From Butyriboletus loyo (taxonomy: Eukaryota > Basidiomycota > Agaricomycetes > Boletales > Boletaceae): a stretch of DNA of 64,000 nt. Positions within the stretch are counted from its first letter, which is position 1; each line of letters starts with the position of its first letter. Both the position numbers and the translations under genes were made by a program. Below are positions 11,554-22,799 of the stretch, piece after piece. Location of the stretch: NCBI GenBank assembly GCA_038093515.1, contig JBBPSI010000030.1, forward strand, positions 62,001 through 126,000, in the 5' to 3' direction. The notes beneath the pieces are model-generated. The model searched no databases and had not been told where the DNA came from. It saw nothing but the letters and a program-made list of their open reading frames with translations.

Positions 11554-14500
11554 ATGGCCACCCTCGTCCGCTACCGTCCTGACCACGAAAATGAGCTTCA
11601 GAGTACCATTCCCTCCCCATTCCCCGCTCAACTTCTCCACAACTCCCAGGATGACATCCTCGACGAGCTTGCCGCCCAGCCCACCAATGCCGCACACGTA
11701 GGTCCTTCCCCCGCCAACCCTCGTCCGACATCGGCTCACCATTCCCTTCAGGTTGCACAGTGCCAGAATGACATCCAGATATCTCTGGTTGCGGTTCAAC
11801 ATTCTTGCTTGATGACTCTCGCCAACATTCTTTCCCTTGCCTCCCCCCCAGTCCTCAGTGCGCAGGCAGACGACTCTGAACACTCCTCCCCCAATGGCAA
11901 TGGCATTCCACTCGACCAGGTCCTCGCAGAAACCCCGCTTTCTTGTCTAGTCCATGTCCTTCGTGCCCGCGACGGTCATACTGATCGCCACGATCAACCT
12001 CTCGCCGAGGCTGCACTGCTCTCCCAACTACACGATCTCGTTGATGCAATCGTGCCTTCGTTGGACAGACCAGACGCGCACCTCGCGCAGGCCATCGTCG
12101 AGCTTCTCCTCGACCTCGAACAGCTGCCTGCTTCCCTTGTCCTCACCTCCGCTCATCTCGTCTCGCAATCGAGCTCTTCTCAGGGCAGCGGTCCTTCTTC
12201 AGGGTCCCCTTATGTCACTATTGCCTCTCTTCAACAACAATTATCTTCCTTGCAATCCTCTGTCGCGTCCACCTCTGGGTCCAGACCTACACCCGCGGAG
12301 AGCATCAGAACCGCTCTCTTCTGGGCACGCATTGATGAGCAACTCGACACCGTCGTATCCCTCTGCAGAGCACGCGCATCCTCGCGTCCGCAGCACGACA
12401 TCACAGAACCATCCCCATCTCGTCTCGTGGCCCAGTCGTCTGAATCACGGACCCGGAACAAGGACGGCCGCCCATCCTTTGATGATGCCCTTCCGCCAGA
12501 GTATGATTTCGAGTATCATCCTTATCCGTATGAGCGCCCGCCTTCATACATCGCAGAGGGGCATTTCTACGTGTCTTCCGAGGAAAAACCGAACGAACAA
12601 ATGCGTTTGGCTGAACAATACCCTCCAGAAAAGATCTCGTCCCGCGCGTCAACCTTGGCCTTTCCAACAGGCACCGAAATGACGACGGAACGCGATCATT
12701 CCATATCTTCCAACTCTCTTGATCTCGATACGATCACCCACGCCGTCGAGAGGCTGTACGTGGTTGCACCCCAACTAGCAAATCAGCGTGTAGAACTCCG
12801 CAGAGAGAAGATCGTGCAAATGGAGAAAGCAAAGGAGGGAAAGGGTAAAGCGCGTACGCTTGGAGACGTTGCTGATCCCGAGCTCGACAAGATGCTCGAG
12901 CTATTAGGTCGGGCATCGGCGAGAGAAATTCCAGACCAAAGCGCGGTCATTCATCCGCACCGCATGGGGCACGAAAAGGGCACAGCTAACATCGAGGAAC
13001 AGGTAGGCGGTTCTTGTTACTGATCGGTGATTCTCTGAGACTCGTTTCAGCGCGGGAAATATCTGGAACATCTCGTCTACCGCACGCATAGTGGGAGATT
13101 GCACAGCCAGGATGCGGTTCCATCACTCAGCCACTCCTACTCATCCCCCTCAAGTGCAGGCGGACAGGACATGGATGATGATGATGGGAATTTGGGGGTA
13201 CAACTGGAGGGAGGTTCTCGGGACGGAAAACGGGCGTCTTACCCCGCTGCACCCAAATCTGGCTCAACGCTCGAACCGCCAACAGAAAGATTGCGGAACA
13301 GGAGCCTTTCTGCTCCTCATCTTGCTTGGCTGAGGCCCAAGGATAGATCTGGGAACGCCACTGGTTCAAAGGAAGGCTTCGGTTCTTTATCGAGGTCTTC
13401 TTCCTCGGCTACATCCAAGTGTGTTCGAAGCTTCTCGGGGAAATTACGTGCCGTGAGCAAGAGCCGACCTGTATCCACTGGTGGTGAGGATGTGAATCAT
13501 GGTGCGTATTTCCTGAACGACTATTGTAAGAGGACACCTCAGAATGTATGTTGATTAGGTGCGCTTGATATCGCGTATGTGGCTGAGCATCACGACACGC
13601 TTAAGCACGTCCTTCTCTTCATCGTTTATGCATCGCCTTCGAAATCGGCACCTAGTGGGGTACCTTTGGCGGAGGTGCTTCCTAGTACCTCCAGCGGTGC
13701 GTATGGAGATTGCCTATTCCTGAGGCTTGCTGGTACGCCCTCTCCGCCACTCGCGCTTCCGGTGCCTGTAGTTCCAGGTTCCAAGACGGTCCTCAGTCGG
13801 GGGAGTCATTGGGAGGTCAAGGCGAATTGTTACCGAAGTGGCCTTCCGCCAAAGGAAAGCGAGGAGATGGCCCTCCTTCCAGCGTCTGAACTCGCCTCGC
13901 TCTCCCCGTTGTCATATACGTGTTCTTCATGTACCCTTCCTATCGTCCCCGCCCCACCGACGCGGTATCGTGACCTGCCGTCGGAACACTGGGAGGAACT
14001 TATCGATGCATGGATGTGCCATCCTGAAGAACAGACCCTTGCGAAGACTAGGATGCATGGGGGTGACAGTGATAAGAAGGGGAGCGTCTTTGGGTTTTGG
14101 CCGACACGCGACGAGGCCTTGGTGGGAGGGAGTTATGTGCTATTTGATGCAGGAGCGGTTGCGGGTGGAAACATGGTTCGTGAGGTGAGTGCTTCGATCG
14201 TAGTTCTCTCCACCGTCTTCCTCTACACCTATGTGAGCACCAATCACGGACGCTTAAGAAGACCATCGTCGTATTTCCACCGACGTACGCGTTTTTGCTC
14301 CTCGAAGCCCTGGTTGGTTTCGAGGTGATGGAACGCGGGTTTGGTTGATGCAACACGTCCAATAGCAATTTTGCTTCTCTTCAACAACCCTCTTTCTCGA
14401 GGACAGTGTTGGGGGCTACACAAGAGGGCACATCGCATGTCGTTTACATTGCCATTTACTCTCGACCCTTGGATTTCGTTTTGCTGACAAAAAAAAAAAC

Positions 14501-15242
14501 TTTTAGCGCGGCGGAAACACCCGCCTGGTGCGCTGTCTATGTGGTGCTATCTTGGGTAGGGAGCATGACCGGAGACAGGAGAATAGCTCGGTGTCACGGA
14601 TGTATCGGCTGTTCAAGTACGCTATTCGGCCAATGAGCGCGACGTCACAGTGAGTGCCACTGTCTTGTGGTAGGTAAGGCGGTCTGATCTGAACTTGCGA
14701 TTAGAATCTCCAAGATTCCGATGAGTGCATTCGTGTTGCATGATATGCTAGAGCATGTTCAGGCTCATGCAACGTATCGATTCGTGCTGTCGGATGAAGA
14801 GGACGAAAAACCGAGACTGTTGGTGCGCTCGCATTCCAACAGCTTCTAGACACGGGGAACTCACCAGGCACAACATAGATTTGGCTGTTCAAGCCTCGGA
14901 TACGGATATCGTACATGCTTCCAGCGTCAGCGCTCCTTCCCAAGAGCGGTACGATCGACGGCTCCAAGGTGTTGTATAAGATCCTAGGTCCGACGTCGGC
15001 CACGTCTGACTTTAAGGAGTGAGTTGGAACGATGTCATCACTACCTCGTTGACTAGCGATGCTGATGTGAGTGGTGCAGAATCCTTGACAAATATCCTGG
15101 GTTTCCTCAGGCAGAGTACCTGTTTTATCCCATGGACGTATGTCGAAAGCTGGCGGGGCTGTTGAAGGAGAGTACGGCATCATATCCTGAGAGCATGCGG
15201 ACGATGACGGGCTTGGATGTGGGTTGGTTGGCGATGACGTGA
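11554..15242 (+). CDS. UBE3D-like HECT_2 E3 ubiquitin ligase with long N-terminal extension
   Basis: Seven exons, 11554-13002, 13051-13501, 13559-14184, 14507-14649, 14705-14822, 14879-15018 and 15080-15242, keep phase throughout and give about 1029 residues. The last roughly 400 match UBE3D (E2-binding, HECT_2 domain): a zinc-type CSSC pair, the hallmark LPSEHWEELIDAWMCHP, a second pair in VRCLCGAILG, then AFVLHDMLEHVQAHATYRF and an IWLFKPRIRISYM strand. These proteins bind E2 enzymes such as UBCH10. The first roughly 630 residues are Ser/Pro-rich, with one conserved-looking helical part (AVERLYVVAPQLANQRVEL, then ELDKMLELLGRAS). Human UBE3D is about 390 residues, so this is a fusion or extension. 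The intron 14185-14506 (322 bases) is far longer than its neighbours. Confidence 0.85.
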
Positions 15243-15768
15243 AACGAGGGATTGTTGTGTGTTGACATTCTGTTTCTGGGCCGGATCTCTTCAACCTCGC
15301 ATTTCTATCCTTTGATTGGTTTCTGTTTCTGGAGTCTTTATCATACCCTCTTTCATTTTTGTTCGATCCTGCACATTTAATACTGAAGATTGAATGCATG
15401 ACCATGCAGGCTCGTTGGAAGGATTTCGTCGATGAGTTCACTGGGTTGAACCGGTATATCATCGTTGTGAGCCCCCCTCGCGTAAGTTTGCATGCTGGAT
15501 ATCTTACGGCTTGCAGTTCACAGTAAACTCGAGCTGCCTCAGATGCGTGCTGGGCCCATTCACGCCTTGCACCACAGGTACTCTTCTCCGCGGCCCTCGG
15601 CGTACAAATTTCGGTGCAAAGGAAGAATATCTCATTCTCGCGTTACATGAGCTTCAGTGTGATGTGGCTAATTTATATGAAGGACATTGAGATGTACCAA
15701 AGAGCGTAGATATATAGCAGTCTTCACGACCTCTACCCGACCTGCCAATTTTCATAGCCAAGAGTGAA
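15243..15768. other. Intergenic stretch after the E3 ligase gene
   Basis: No gene identified. One 72-base open stretch (15410-15481) is flanked by a good acceptor (CAG) and donor (GTAAG) and could be an orphan or alternative exon, but has no recognisable protein motif. Confidence 0.35.
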
Positions 15769-16310
15769 TACTACAATCAGGGTAAATCAGAGGATGGCTC
15801 CTGGCGAAGTGCGTCTTAGTGCTCTCTTTGTACATAGACAAACCGTGCGCAAACCATCTCACTGCAGCCAAGGGTTGGCAAGAACAAAATCATAAATCGG
15901 CACCGGTTTTCATCATCGAGTGCCCCTGCGCCCCAGTTTGACTACGATGAGGTCTGTGCTGATTTGACTGACCCCTGCTTTCGTATGACGTTACTGGAGC
16001 CACCGTCCCTCTGCCCGTCTCAGTGAGGATGAGGTACCGCCGCTTGATCCAAATCACAGTCAGATCCTCCGCCCACGACTACCTCTTCCGAAGCGCCTTG
16101 TCCAGAAAAACCATTTATACATTTTGGTATTCCTGGTGCATCCGAGGGCATTTCGGCGCTGAAAAGGCGCCTTATGACAAGATTCAAGAAGACCAGGCTT
16201 CGCGTCTCAGTCACAGCCGAAAGTGAATATCGCAAGCGAGGGACGTCCGTAGATGGCTGTAGCTCGACGTTAGTTGCGGGTTCCAGCAGAGAAAACGAGA
16301 CAGTGGTGGT
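15769..16310 (+). pseudogene. Two tandem remnants of the WD40-gene 3' region
   Basis: Sequence around 15769-15860 resembles the tail-exon region of the WD40 paralogues (compare 3590-3660 and 8170-8240). It is followed from about 15930 by a second segment starting at their acidic exon (TTTGACTACGATGAGGTCTGTGC, compare 3196-3216). The second segment runs through the PP-rich exon and again reaches the tail (GATGGCTGTAGCTCGACG near 16250). No propeller-coding sequence remains. Order and repetition imply at least two WD40 copies once stood here in the same orientation and were mostly deleted. It is non-coding now. Confidence 0.65.
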
Positions 16311-16460
16311 GATTGGGACATGATGATATTTCTTGTTGGGTGTTCGACTTACGTTGGGTCCTAAGGTAATGTCACGTGTGCATTTAACCAGCTGCGGGGA
16401 TGCCGAGTTTGGAAGGCAAACTCAAAGCACGTCGGAAAGTTGGGTCACAGTTAACCCACC

Positions 16461-18340
16461 ATGTCCTCTCAGTCCCAGTCCCAGTTCCCGTCCCGTCCTT
16501 TCTCGCCCGCCATCATCCACAACGGCACGCGCATCTCTACGGACAGCGAGCCAAGTACCAGCGCATTCCCTCTTAACGGCACGGCCCATCACGATGACAC
16601 CGACCAAGATCAGGACCCGGATATGGACCCCCTCGAGCGGCTCCAACACCAACTCGCGCGCGAGCGGGCGGAAAGGGAAGACCTCGCCACACAGTACCGT
16701 AACCTCCTCGCAAAGCTGACGACCATGCGTACCACGCTGGGCAACAAGCTTAAGCAAGATGCCGTAAGCCCCCTTCACTGCTAGCACTGAGGGGCCACGC
16801 TAACGCATGTGGTGTATGTTTTGCCTAGGAAGAACTTGATCGTCGGGAGCTCCACATCCAGACGTTGACCGCGCAGAACGAGGACTTGAGTGCGACGGTG
16901 GAAACGCTCAAGACGGAATTATTGGCCTCGCACGCCGAGAACGAGCGGACGGCTAGAGTGCTGGATTTGTTGAGGAATAGGGATTTGAGCGAGAGTGTGG
17001 CGAGCGAGCATGCAATGCGGGAGACGTTGGCCGAGTTGGAGCGGTGTCGGTTGGAGAGGGATGAGTGGGAGAGAGGGTCGATGCAGGAGAGGCTCTCGGT
17101 TGAGGAAGCGCGTGCGATTGCGGAGGCGCTTCGGAGGGAACTGGATATCGAAAAGGAAATGCGGCACAGGGAAATGGGCGAGTTGGACGCGGCGAAGGAG
17201 ACGGCTGCCAACTTACAATCGGTGCTCGAGGATTTCCAGACAGGTGTGTACTCGATTGTTTGGTATTGGAGCACGGTCGTGTGGTTAACTTTGGACTAGC
17301 GAAGGAACATGAACTTCACCAAGCTGTGAAGGGTTACAAGTCGCAACTTGACGACGTCACGCTGTCATTGGCCGACTATAAGCGGCGTGCACTTGATGCC
17401 GAGGTTTGCCTTGTCTCTTTCGTTGCTCACTGGGTCCTTTCTCAGTCTTAACGCAGCTCCAATTAGAAGAAAACAAGAGCAATGCATCACGGACATCGGA
17501 GTTGGGGCAGGAGGTCAAGGAGAAGAACCTCCTCATCGGAAAGCTACGACACGAAGGTGGTTCTTTAATCTCCTTTATTTTTTATATTGCTCGGCTCAAT
17601 TTGGCCTCGTCAGCCGTCATCATGAATGAACATCTCATCGAGGCCCTCCGCCGTCTTCGGAAATCATCTTCTGACACCAACGTAGACCGTCGACTCGTCA
17701 CCAACGTTCTGATTTCCTTCCTGTCCACCCCTCGCGCCGATCCAAAGAGATTCGAGATGTTGGGGTTGCTCGGAACTATCCTTGGATGGGGAGACGCCGA
17801 GAGGGAGAGAGCTGGTTTGATCAGGAGCTTGGGAACAGTGCCCAGCGCTGGCGCAACCGGGAGTGCGCCTTCAGGAGGGAGCGGATTGTTTTGGGGGAGG
17901 GGCATTAATGGAGCAGCGTCACCAAGTAAAAGCAAGAACATGGAATTGGAGAAGACGGACGAGACAGAGGTACGCTATATCCGTTTTCTGACTTGCTGAC
18001 GCTCCTTGCTTAATCGTTTCGCCAGTCGTTTTCCCGTCTGTGGGTCGAGTTTCTGCTCACAGAAGCCAATCAGGGCGAGCCTCAATCCCAGTTTACGCCA
18101 CAGACATCGCCATCCAAACTTTTGTCGCATGCCTCCATGCCCGGTAGTCCGTCACATTCACCCAACCGTGTCACGCTTTCATCATCCTCCAACAGGACCG
18201 CTTCACCGACAGGATCCAAAGGTATGCGACGGCTAGGCTCTTGGACGCCGCTTGGTGGTACTGCAGTGATGAGCTTGCCTAGTTTGAGTCCTGCTCCTCT
18301 ACCATCGCGGAAAGGTAAGGAGAAGGAAATCATACTATAG
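16461..18340 (+). CDS. RUD3: Golgin RUD3, GRAB-domain coiled-coil protein
   Basis: Six exons, 16461-16763, 16829-17243, 17300-17403, 17457-17556, 17614-17969 and 18026-18340, join in frame to about 530 residues. A Ser/Pro-rich head is followed by a long heptad-rich coiled coil from about residue 55 (LERLQHQLARERAEREDL onward). The C-terminal module NEHLIEALRRLRKSS plus DRRLVTNVLISFLSTPR and KRFEMLGLLGTILGW is the GRAB (GRIP-related Arf-binding) domain of yeast Rud3 and GMAP-210 relatives. It binds Arf1-GTP and anchors the golgin to cis-Golgi membranes for vesicle tethering. A disordered Ser/Pro tail ends the protein. Length agrees with yeast Rud3 (about 480). No anomalies seen. Confidence 0.9.
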
Positions 18341-19587
18341 CACCCATGGGTCCTGCATCCTATGCAGGGGCTGTGCCAGTAAATGATACCAGGAGTGGCA
18401 GTTCACTGCCGAACTCTTTCATCCGGCGGACGTGTGGGTGCTGGTGCGATGAGGTCGTACCGCATCAGGATGAGCACTCCCAGTTCCCGCCGTGCGTACT
18501 TATATTTAATTGGCCGTGTAGATTTGATATCATGGACATGTTTTAGCGGATCAGACACTTGGACAATTTAATTCACTCGTTTTGCATGGAGGGTAGCGAT
18601 TGTTGCATTAGGCACGAGGACATACGCGATATCTCGTCGGGGCTATTGAGAGCGGGATCTGAGCGCTGAGCCTTGTGGCCTACGCTTTGTCGAACCCGCG
18701 ACGTTCCGACAAGTCCGCAAGAGCTGCGATGCAGTAGCTCTGCTTGACATCAACGGACGTATTGATGTCGTCTTGAATGCTTCTGCAGACGTACAAATCA
18801 TCGACTCCAGTGCACATACCGCACACGTTGACATGGCCGTGGTTTGAGTGGCGGCGACAGACTCGGGAAACTCGGAACGCCTGCTGAAGCAGGAAGCTTG
18901 CTTATCCATGCACCCACACTGATAATATTTGTGCCTACAAGCACGCAATCGCATGTACTGTCTAACCTTGATATCATTTGATAGGGAAACGAACGCCGAG
19001 AGGAACCTAGAGTACGTGTGCGTATATGGTCCCATACGACTGACGACCAGGCTCCACAGAAACAGACGGGAGGAGCAAGGGAACTCGTGAATCGCCATGG
19101 ATGCAAGCTGTGGATCCCACGGAAGAAGAAAACGAAAAAGAACCTCAAGCTCAGCTGAATTTCGTTTCTCGAATTTCAACGGGGGTCACCGCTGCGCTTC
19201 AAGTTGCTGTGCGTACCTTTGCGTTGCTGTTTGATACGATCGCTCAGATTCGTATCAGTGCCGTGCGGAGAAGTCTATACAAGGGTACAGTGGGCGTCCG
19301 TAGATAGCACTTCCTGTGCGTGAACATCAAGGTGGGTATCGGTCCTAAATCTGTTGGTTCCATCGTTGCGTCTATCTAAACCCCATGCGTGGGTACGTGG
19401 GAGCCACTGGCGCAGCAGGACCTACAAGGATCTGAATAGAACCCAAGGCTTTACGCAGCAAATGATCCCGTTCTGAGTGGGTAACGCGAGGCACACGAGG
19501 AGGGTGGAGTGGGAGTGGGGCGCAATAGCCTAGAGGATAAATAAGTGGGCTGGACGTCCTGTTGGAATTCCGGTCTGACCGATCACA
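18341..19587. other. Intergenic region with one weak gene candidate
   Basis: About 1.2 kb between RUD3 and the P450-like gene. Apart from the candidate exon at 18680-18883 on the minus strand, I see only short open stretches without motifs. A possible A/T-rich promoter element (GATAAATAAG) lies near 19535, about 50 bases upstream of the P450-like start. Confidence 0.4.
18680..18883 (-). CDS. Possible last exon of a small cysteine-containing protein (uncertain)
   Basis: After an acceptor-like TTCAG near 18884, the minus strand gives about 67 open codons ending in a TAG. They include VCGMCTGVDDLYVC and VKQSYCIAALADLSER, which look like real, evenly composed protein sequence with spaced cysteines. 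I could not find a convincing upstream exon or start codon, so this may be a gene fragment or chance. No family is recognised. Confidence 0.25.
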   Translation of the reverse strand, partial: QAFRVSRVCRRHSNHGHVNVCGMCTGVDDLYVCRSIQDDINTSVDVKQSYCIAALADLSERRGFDKA

Positions 19588-20760
19588 ATGCTCCCCTGGT
19601 TTGTCTTCCTCCTCCCCCTCACTCTGGTAACCGTATGGGCTGTAAAGCCCCTGTTGGTACCTCGCGTGCGCACCTATAGGCGTGCCGCCCAAGTTCGTAC
19701 TCTCCTTGATCCACCCAACGTTTCTCTTGGCAACCTCCTTCGCGCTCGCGCAACCCCAAACCAACGACTTGTTCACGCCTTTGGCTTGACGAGTACGTTC
19801 GTCAGCGCTGATACGACGGTACACAAGACCTTCGTAACGAAGGCCAAGGCCCTTATCGCTGGCGAAAAGAATCATACACGGTGGGCATTGGCGCTAAGCG
19901 CCGAAGCAACCGCCCACCAGTTTCTACCTGCTCAGCAGAATGTCGAATTCGACACCTATATACAATCTGTCACATTTGCTGTCGTGCTCTCCGCCCTCTT
20001 CAACACAGATCTAGATGCGCTTCATTACGACGATGTCATCTACGTCACAAACATCATTAACAAGCGCTGGAAAGATTCCAAGATCAAAGACACCGCCGCA
20101 ATGCGCCGGGACCACTCTCTATACCGAATGATCACTCACATTGATCAATGGATCATCGATCAGGATCGATATCCCAATCCACTGAACTTCATCCTTCCGG
20201 CCTACGAAACCCTGTGGCGAGTTGTTGCGGTGACGGTAGCTTATGTTTACCATTGCCGCGACAACACACTACAGAATGCCGTGCTTGGTTTCGGAAGAGA
20301 CCCCACGGAAGAACGGTTCCAAGCCTTTGGAGAGAATGGCCAGCAACCAAGTATGCAGGCCATCATCTTCGAAGTCCTCCGACTCCACCCACCCACCCGA
20401 CACATCGCCCGTGCATCCATTGGGTCGGGATCGTGGTGGCAGGCGTTCGTCGCACCTGCTGTCGAAATAGCAGATATCGAGGCCGTCCATTTGTCAGGTG
20501 ACTATGGGGAGGATACATCAACGTTTGACCCAATGCGGTTCCATCCATCGCGAATGAGTAAACAACCAGAGTCATATTCGTTTGGGTATGGGAGACTGAG
20601 GTGCATCGCCGCTGCGTGGGCGCCCATGGCAGCTGCGGTCATTGCTGCAAAAATTGTCGTGCAAACCGAAGAAGCATGCTGTAAGGTGACGATCGGGCGT
20701 AAAATTGGGGGACGAAGTGGTTGGGATGGGTGGTTGGTTGGAAGGGAAACCGACTCGTGA
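19588..20760 (+). CDS. Cytochrome P450-like protein, short and intronless
   Basis: A single 390-residue frame. It begins with a hydrophobic anchor (WFVFLLPLTLVTVWAV). P450 landmarks are the K-helix ExxR in IIFEVLRLHPPTRHIAR, a meander-like FDPMRFHPSRM, and a heme loop FGYGRLRCIA with the axial cysteine present but Ala where FxxGxxxCxG has Gly. No I-helix AGxxT-type oxygen-activation motif is visible, and the protein is about 100 residues shorter than most P450s. It is in one exon among intron-rich neighbours. The fold is supported. Monooxygenase activity is doubtful; a degenerate, peroxygenase-like or binding role is possible. Related short P450-like proteins occur in other Agaricomycetes, from memory. 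Confidence 0.7.
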   Translation: MLPWFVFLLPLTLVTVWAVKPLLVPRVRTYRRAAQVRTLLDPPNVSLGNLLRARATPNQRLVHAFGLTSTFVSADTTVHKTFVTKAKALIAGEKNHTRWALALSAEATAHQFLPAQQNVEFDTYIQSVTFAVVLSALFNTDLDALHYDDVIYVTNIINKRWKDSKIKDTAAMRRDHSLYRMITHIDQWIIDQDRYPNPLNFILPAYETLWRVVAVTVAYVYHCRDNTLQNAVLGFGRDPTEERFQAFGENGQQPSMQAIIFEVLRLHPPTRHIARASIGSGSWWQAFVAPAVEIADIEAVHLSGDYGEDTSTFDPMRFHPSRMSKQPESYSFGYGRLRCIAAAWAPMAAAVIAAKIVVQTEEACCKVTIGRKIGGRSGWDGWLVGRETDS

Positions 20761-22189
20761 TCAGAACGGTTTGACTTGATGTACCCGACTCGATACGACA
20801 GCGTGTATACCTCATAACTCTTGACAAACCATGATTGATAATATTTTCCGATTACTAGGCATCTGAAATCTCGGAAGACTATCGATCAGCACTGTAAGCG
20901 CAGGTACCCGCGAAGTTACTTATGCACGATGTAGCCTTGGCGTCATAGCTTCATACGGACCCTAGTATTTGATCTTGAGCTCCTTCAATTTGAGATGATG
21001 GAATAACCCTTGGCCTGAAGTTTCATATTCGCTAGCGCGCGATTAGCCCAATGCAGAACTTAAAACGCAATTCGTTAGAAGCAAACCCTCACAATCGCAT
21101 CAGGGCACGAAGTGGAACGGGCCTTCATGATCGTCCTTGCATCAAGATTGTTGCGGTGCCATTTGTGAATGAGGATATCCCAGAGCTTAAAATCGAGTCA
21201 CACTCCCCGAGAGTCTTGACAAAATAGCCGATTAGAACGAATTCATCTCGATTCGTGCGAGAATATGCGGATTCGGGGGAGTTATTTGGACAATATGGCA
21301 CGAAACCGATGGTGGCAGTTTCGTCTGTAGAGGTGAAGGAGGGAAGCTTGACCAGAAGTGTAGTCCATTTAGTTGCATTATTTGCCCCTCAGCCATATCG
21401 AGTCGGGGGACAATGCCCATCACAGAACGTAAGTCGACAAGATACTGATATTGAACCCAAATATCCGCATCATAGTGTTCCCAGCCCAGAGTTTTTGAAC
21501 AGTAAAGTGGGTCGACAAGAAGTGCTGAGTGACGCGGAAGACTCGCAAGTCGTTCATCGGGCCGGGCCGAAATTTGAGTTATCGAAATTGGCCAGGCCGC
21601 GGTATGATCTTTGAGGTTCACTGTAGATGCGAGTAGCTACATATCGGTGATGACTGACAAAGAGGTGCTAGTGTATATGTGAGATACAAGTGAAGCGGGT
21701 GGGCGAAAGTGCGCAGCGTTTCCCAGTGAGCTGCGAGAGTGGGCGGCAACCCTCGCAGCAAAGGTTTCACACGGAGAAAGTAGCTCACCACGATGATGTG
21801 ATACTTTGAGGTGCTATGTCGAGTAGTCGGCGAGGCGTAGCCAAAGGGAGTGGTGGGTGGGAGAAAAGACTCAATGAGTGAGAAGGACAGTCAAGATGTC
21901 CTGGCCGCCGTTGTAGGGTGGTGGTGGTGGAGGAGCGACGGCAAGAAGCGATGCCGCATCTTGCCGTTCGCTCAAAGACCCAACTCTAACCCTTCACTCG
22001 TGATAGACTGGCAAACTTGCTGAATACAAACTCAGCCAGTCCACTGAGCCTTCTACCGAGACTCACATGAACTCTGTGAGATTGAGAGAAAACTCGAAGA
22101 AAAAGCTCATAACTCATCCCTGGTACTATTCTGGCTTCTACACCCCTTATATCGAATCACCTGGATCCATGTGTCTCATCTTCAGTAGT
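20761..22189. other. Gene-poor region
   Basis: About 1.4 kb. The only notable item is a 129-codon open frame on the minus strand (21621-21232, containing HYDADIWVQYQYLVDLRS), with a roughly 119-codon frame open opposite it. No splice structure or known motif supports either, so neither is called as a gene. Confidence 0.4.
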
Positions 22190-22375
22190 GGTGCTAAAAC
22201 ACCAGATCCATAACTCAAGTCCATTCCCGTACGGCTTCCTCCCTCTTGACCATCCGCAACTTGCCACCGTCGAATCCCGTCCGCACTCCCGCTTAACAGA
22301 TGCATGCCATCAGGTGGAAAGCGACTGAGAATATGGCACCAGAGTGACCGGTTTCGACCACTCTTGCCATATGAT
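22190..22375 (-). pseudogene. Remnant of a WD40-gene 5' region
   Basis: On the minus strand the sequence after an acceptor-like AAG reads VVETGHSGAIFSVAF, then after a one- or two-base frameshift PPDGMHLLSGSADGIRRW and VADGQEGG. This matches the first blade of the WD40 paralogues at 2085 and 6009. It breaks off after about 60 codons. It is in the opposite orientation to the other copies and is clearly non-functional. Confidence 0.7.
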
Positions 22376-22799
22376 AGTCTTTAGTGATGAATTTTTAGCA
22401 CTGCACGATCGCTCCCGAGAACTGCTACGCACTCTTTCGTTGACGATATTCGGGCCTCCCCAATGGTGCGCGCCCGTGGGTTTTCAAGTGCTAAGAAAAA
22501 AAGTGACGAGGTTGGAGACGCCGAAGGCTGTACTCCACAGTCCGTAAACTCGTTTCCCCGTGTTGTCGATATGGGCGTATTCACCCAGGCGTTGGCGCTT
22601 ATTCTCACTCGGACTCTTAGATAACTCGATACGTACATTCGTACACGCGGGCACGTCAAGTGAATGGATGCAGTCTGACGTACGAGTTTGAGCCCAGAGA
22701 TCCACGGTCTTTTTTGAGCCTGACCAAGAGTTTACAGGTAGAATCGTACACGGAGCATTTCTTATTAATGCCTGAATCATCCAAGAATGAACAGCTCAT

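Noticed and set aside
14701..15462. 253-codon minus-strand frame
   Set aside because: It lies antisense to exons of the E3 ligase gene that match UBE3D, so it is a shadow frame.
21232..21621. 129-codon minus-strand frame
   Set aside because: A frame of similar length is open on the opposite strand, no family is recognised, and there is no splice or promoter support.
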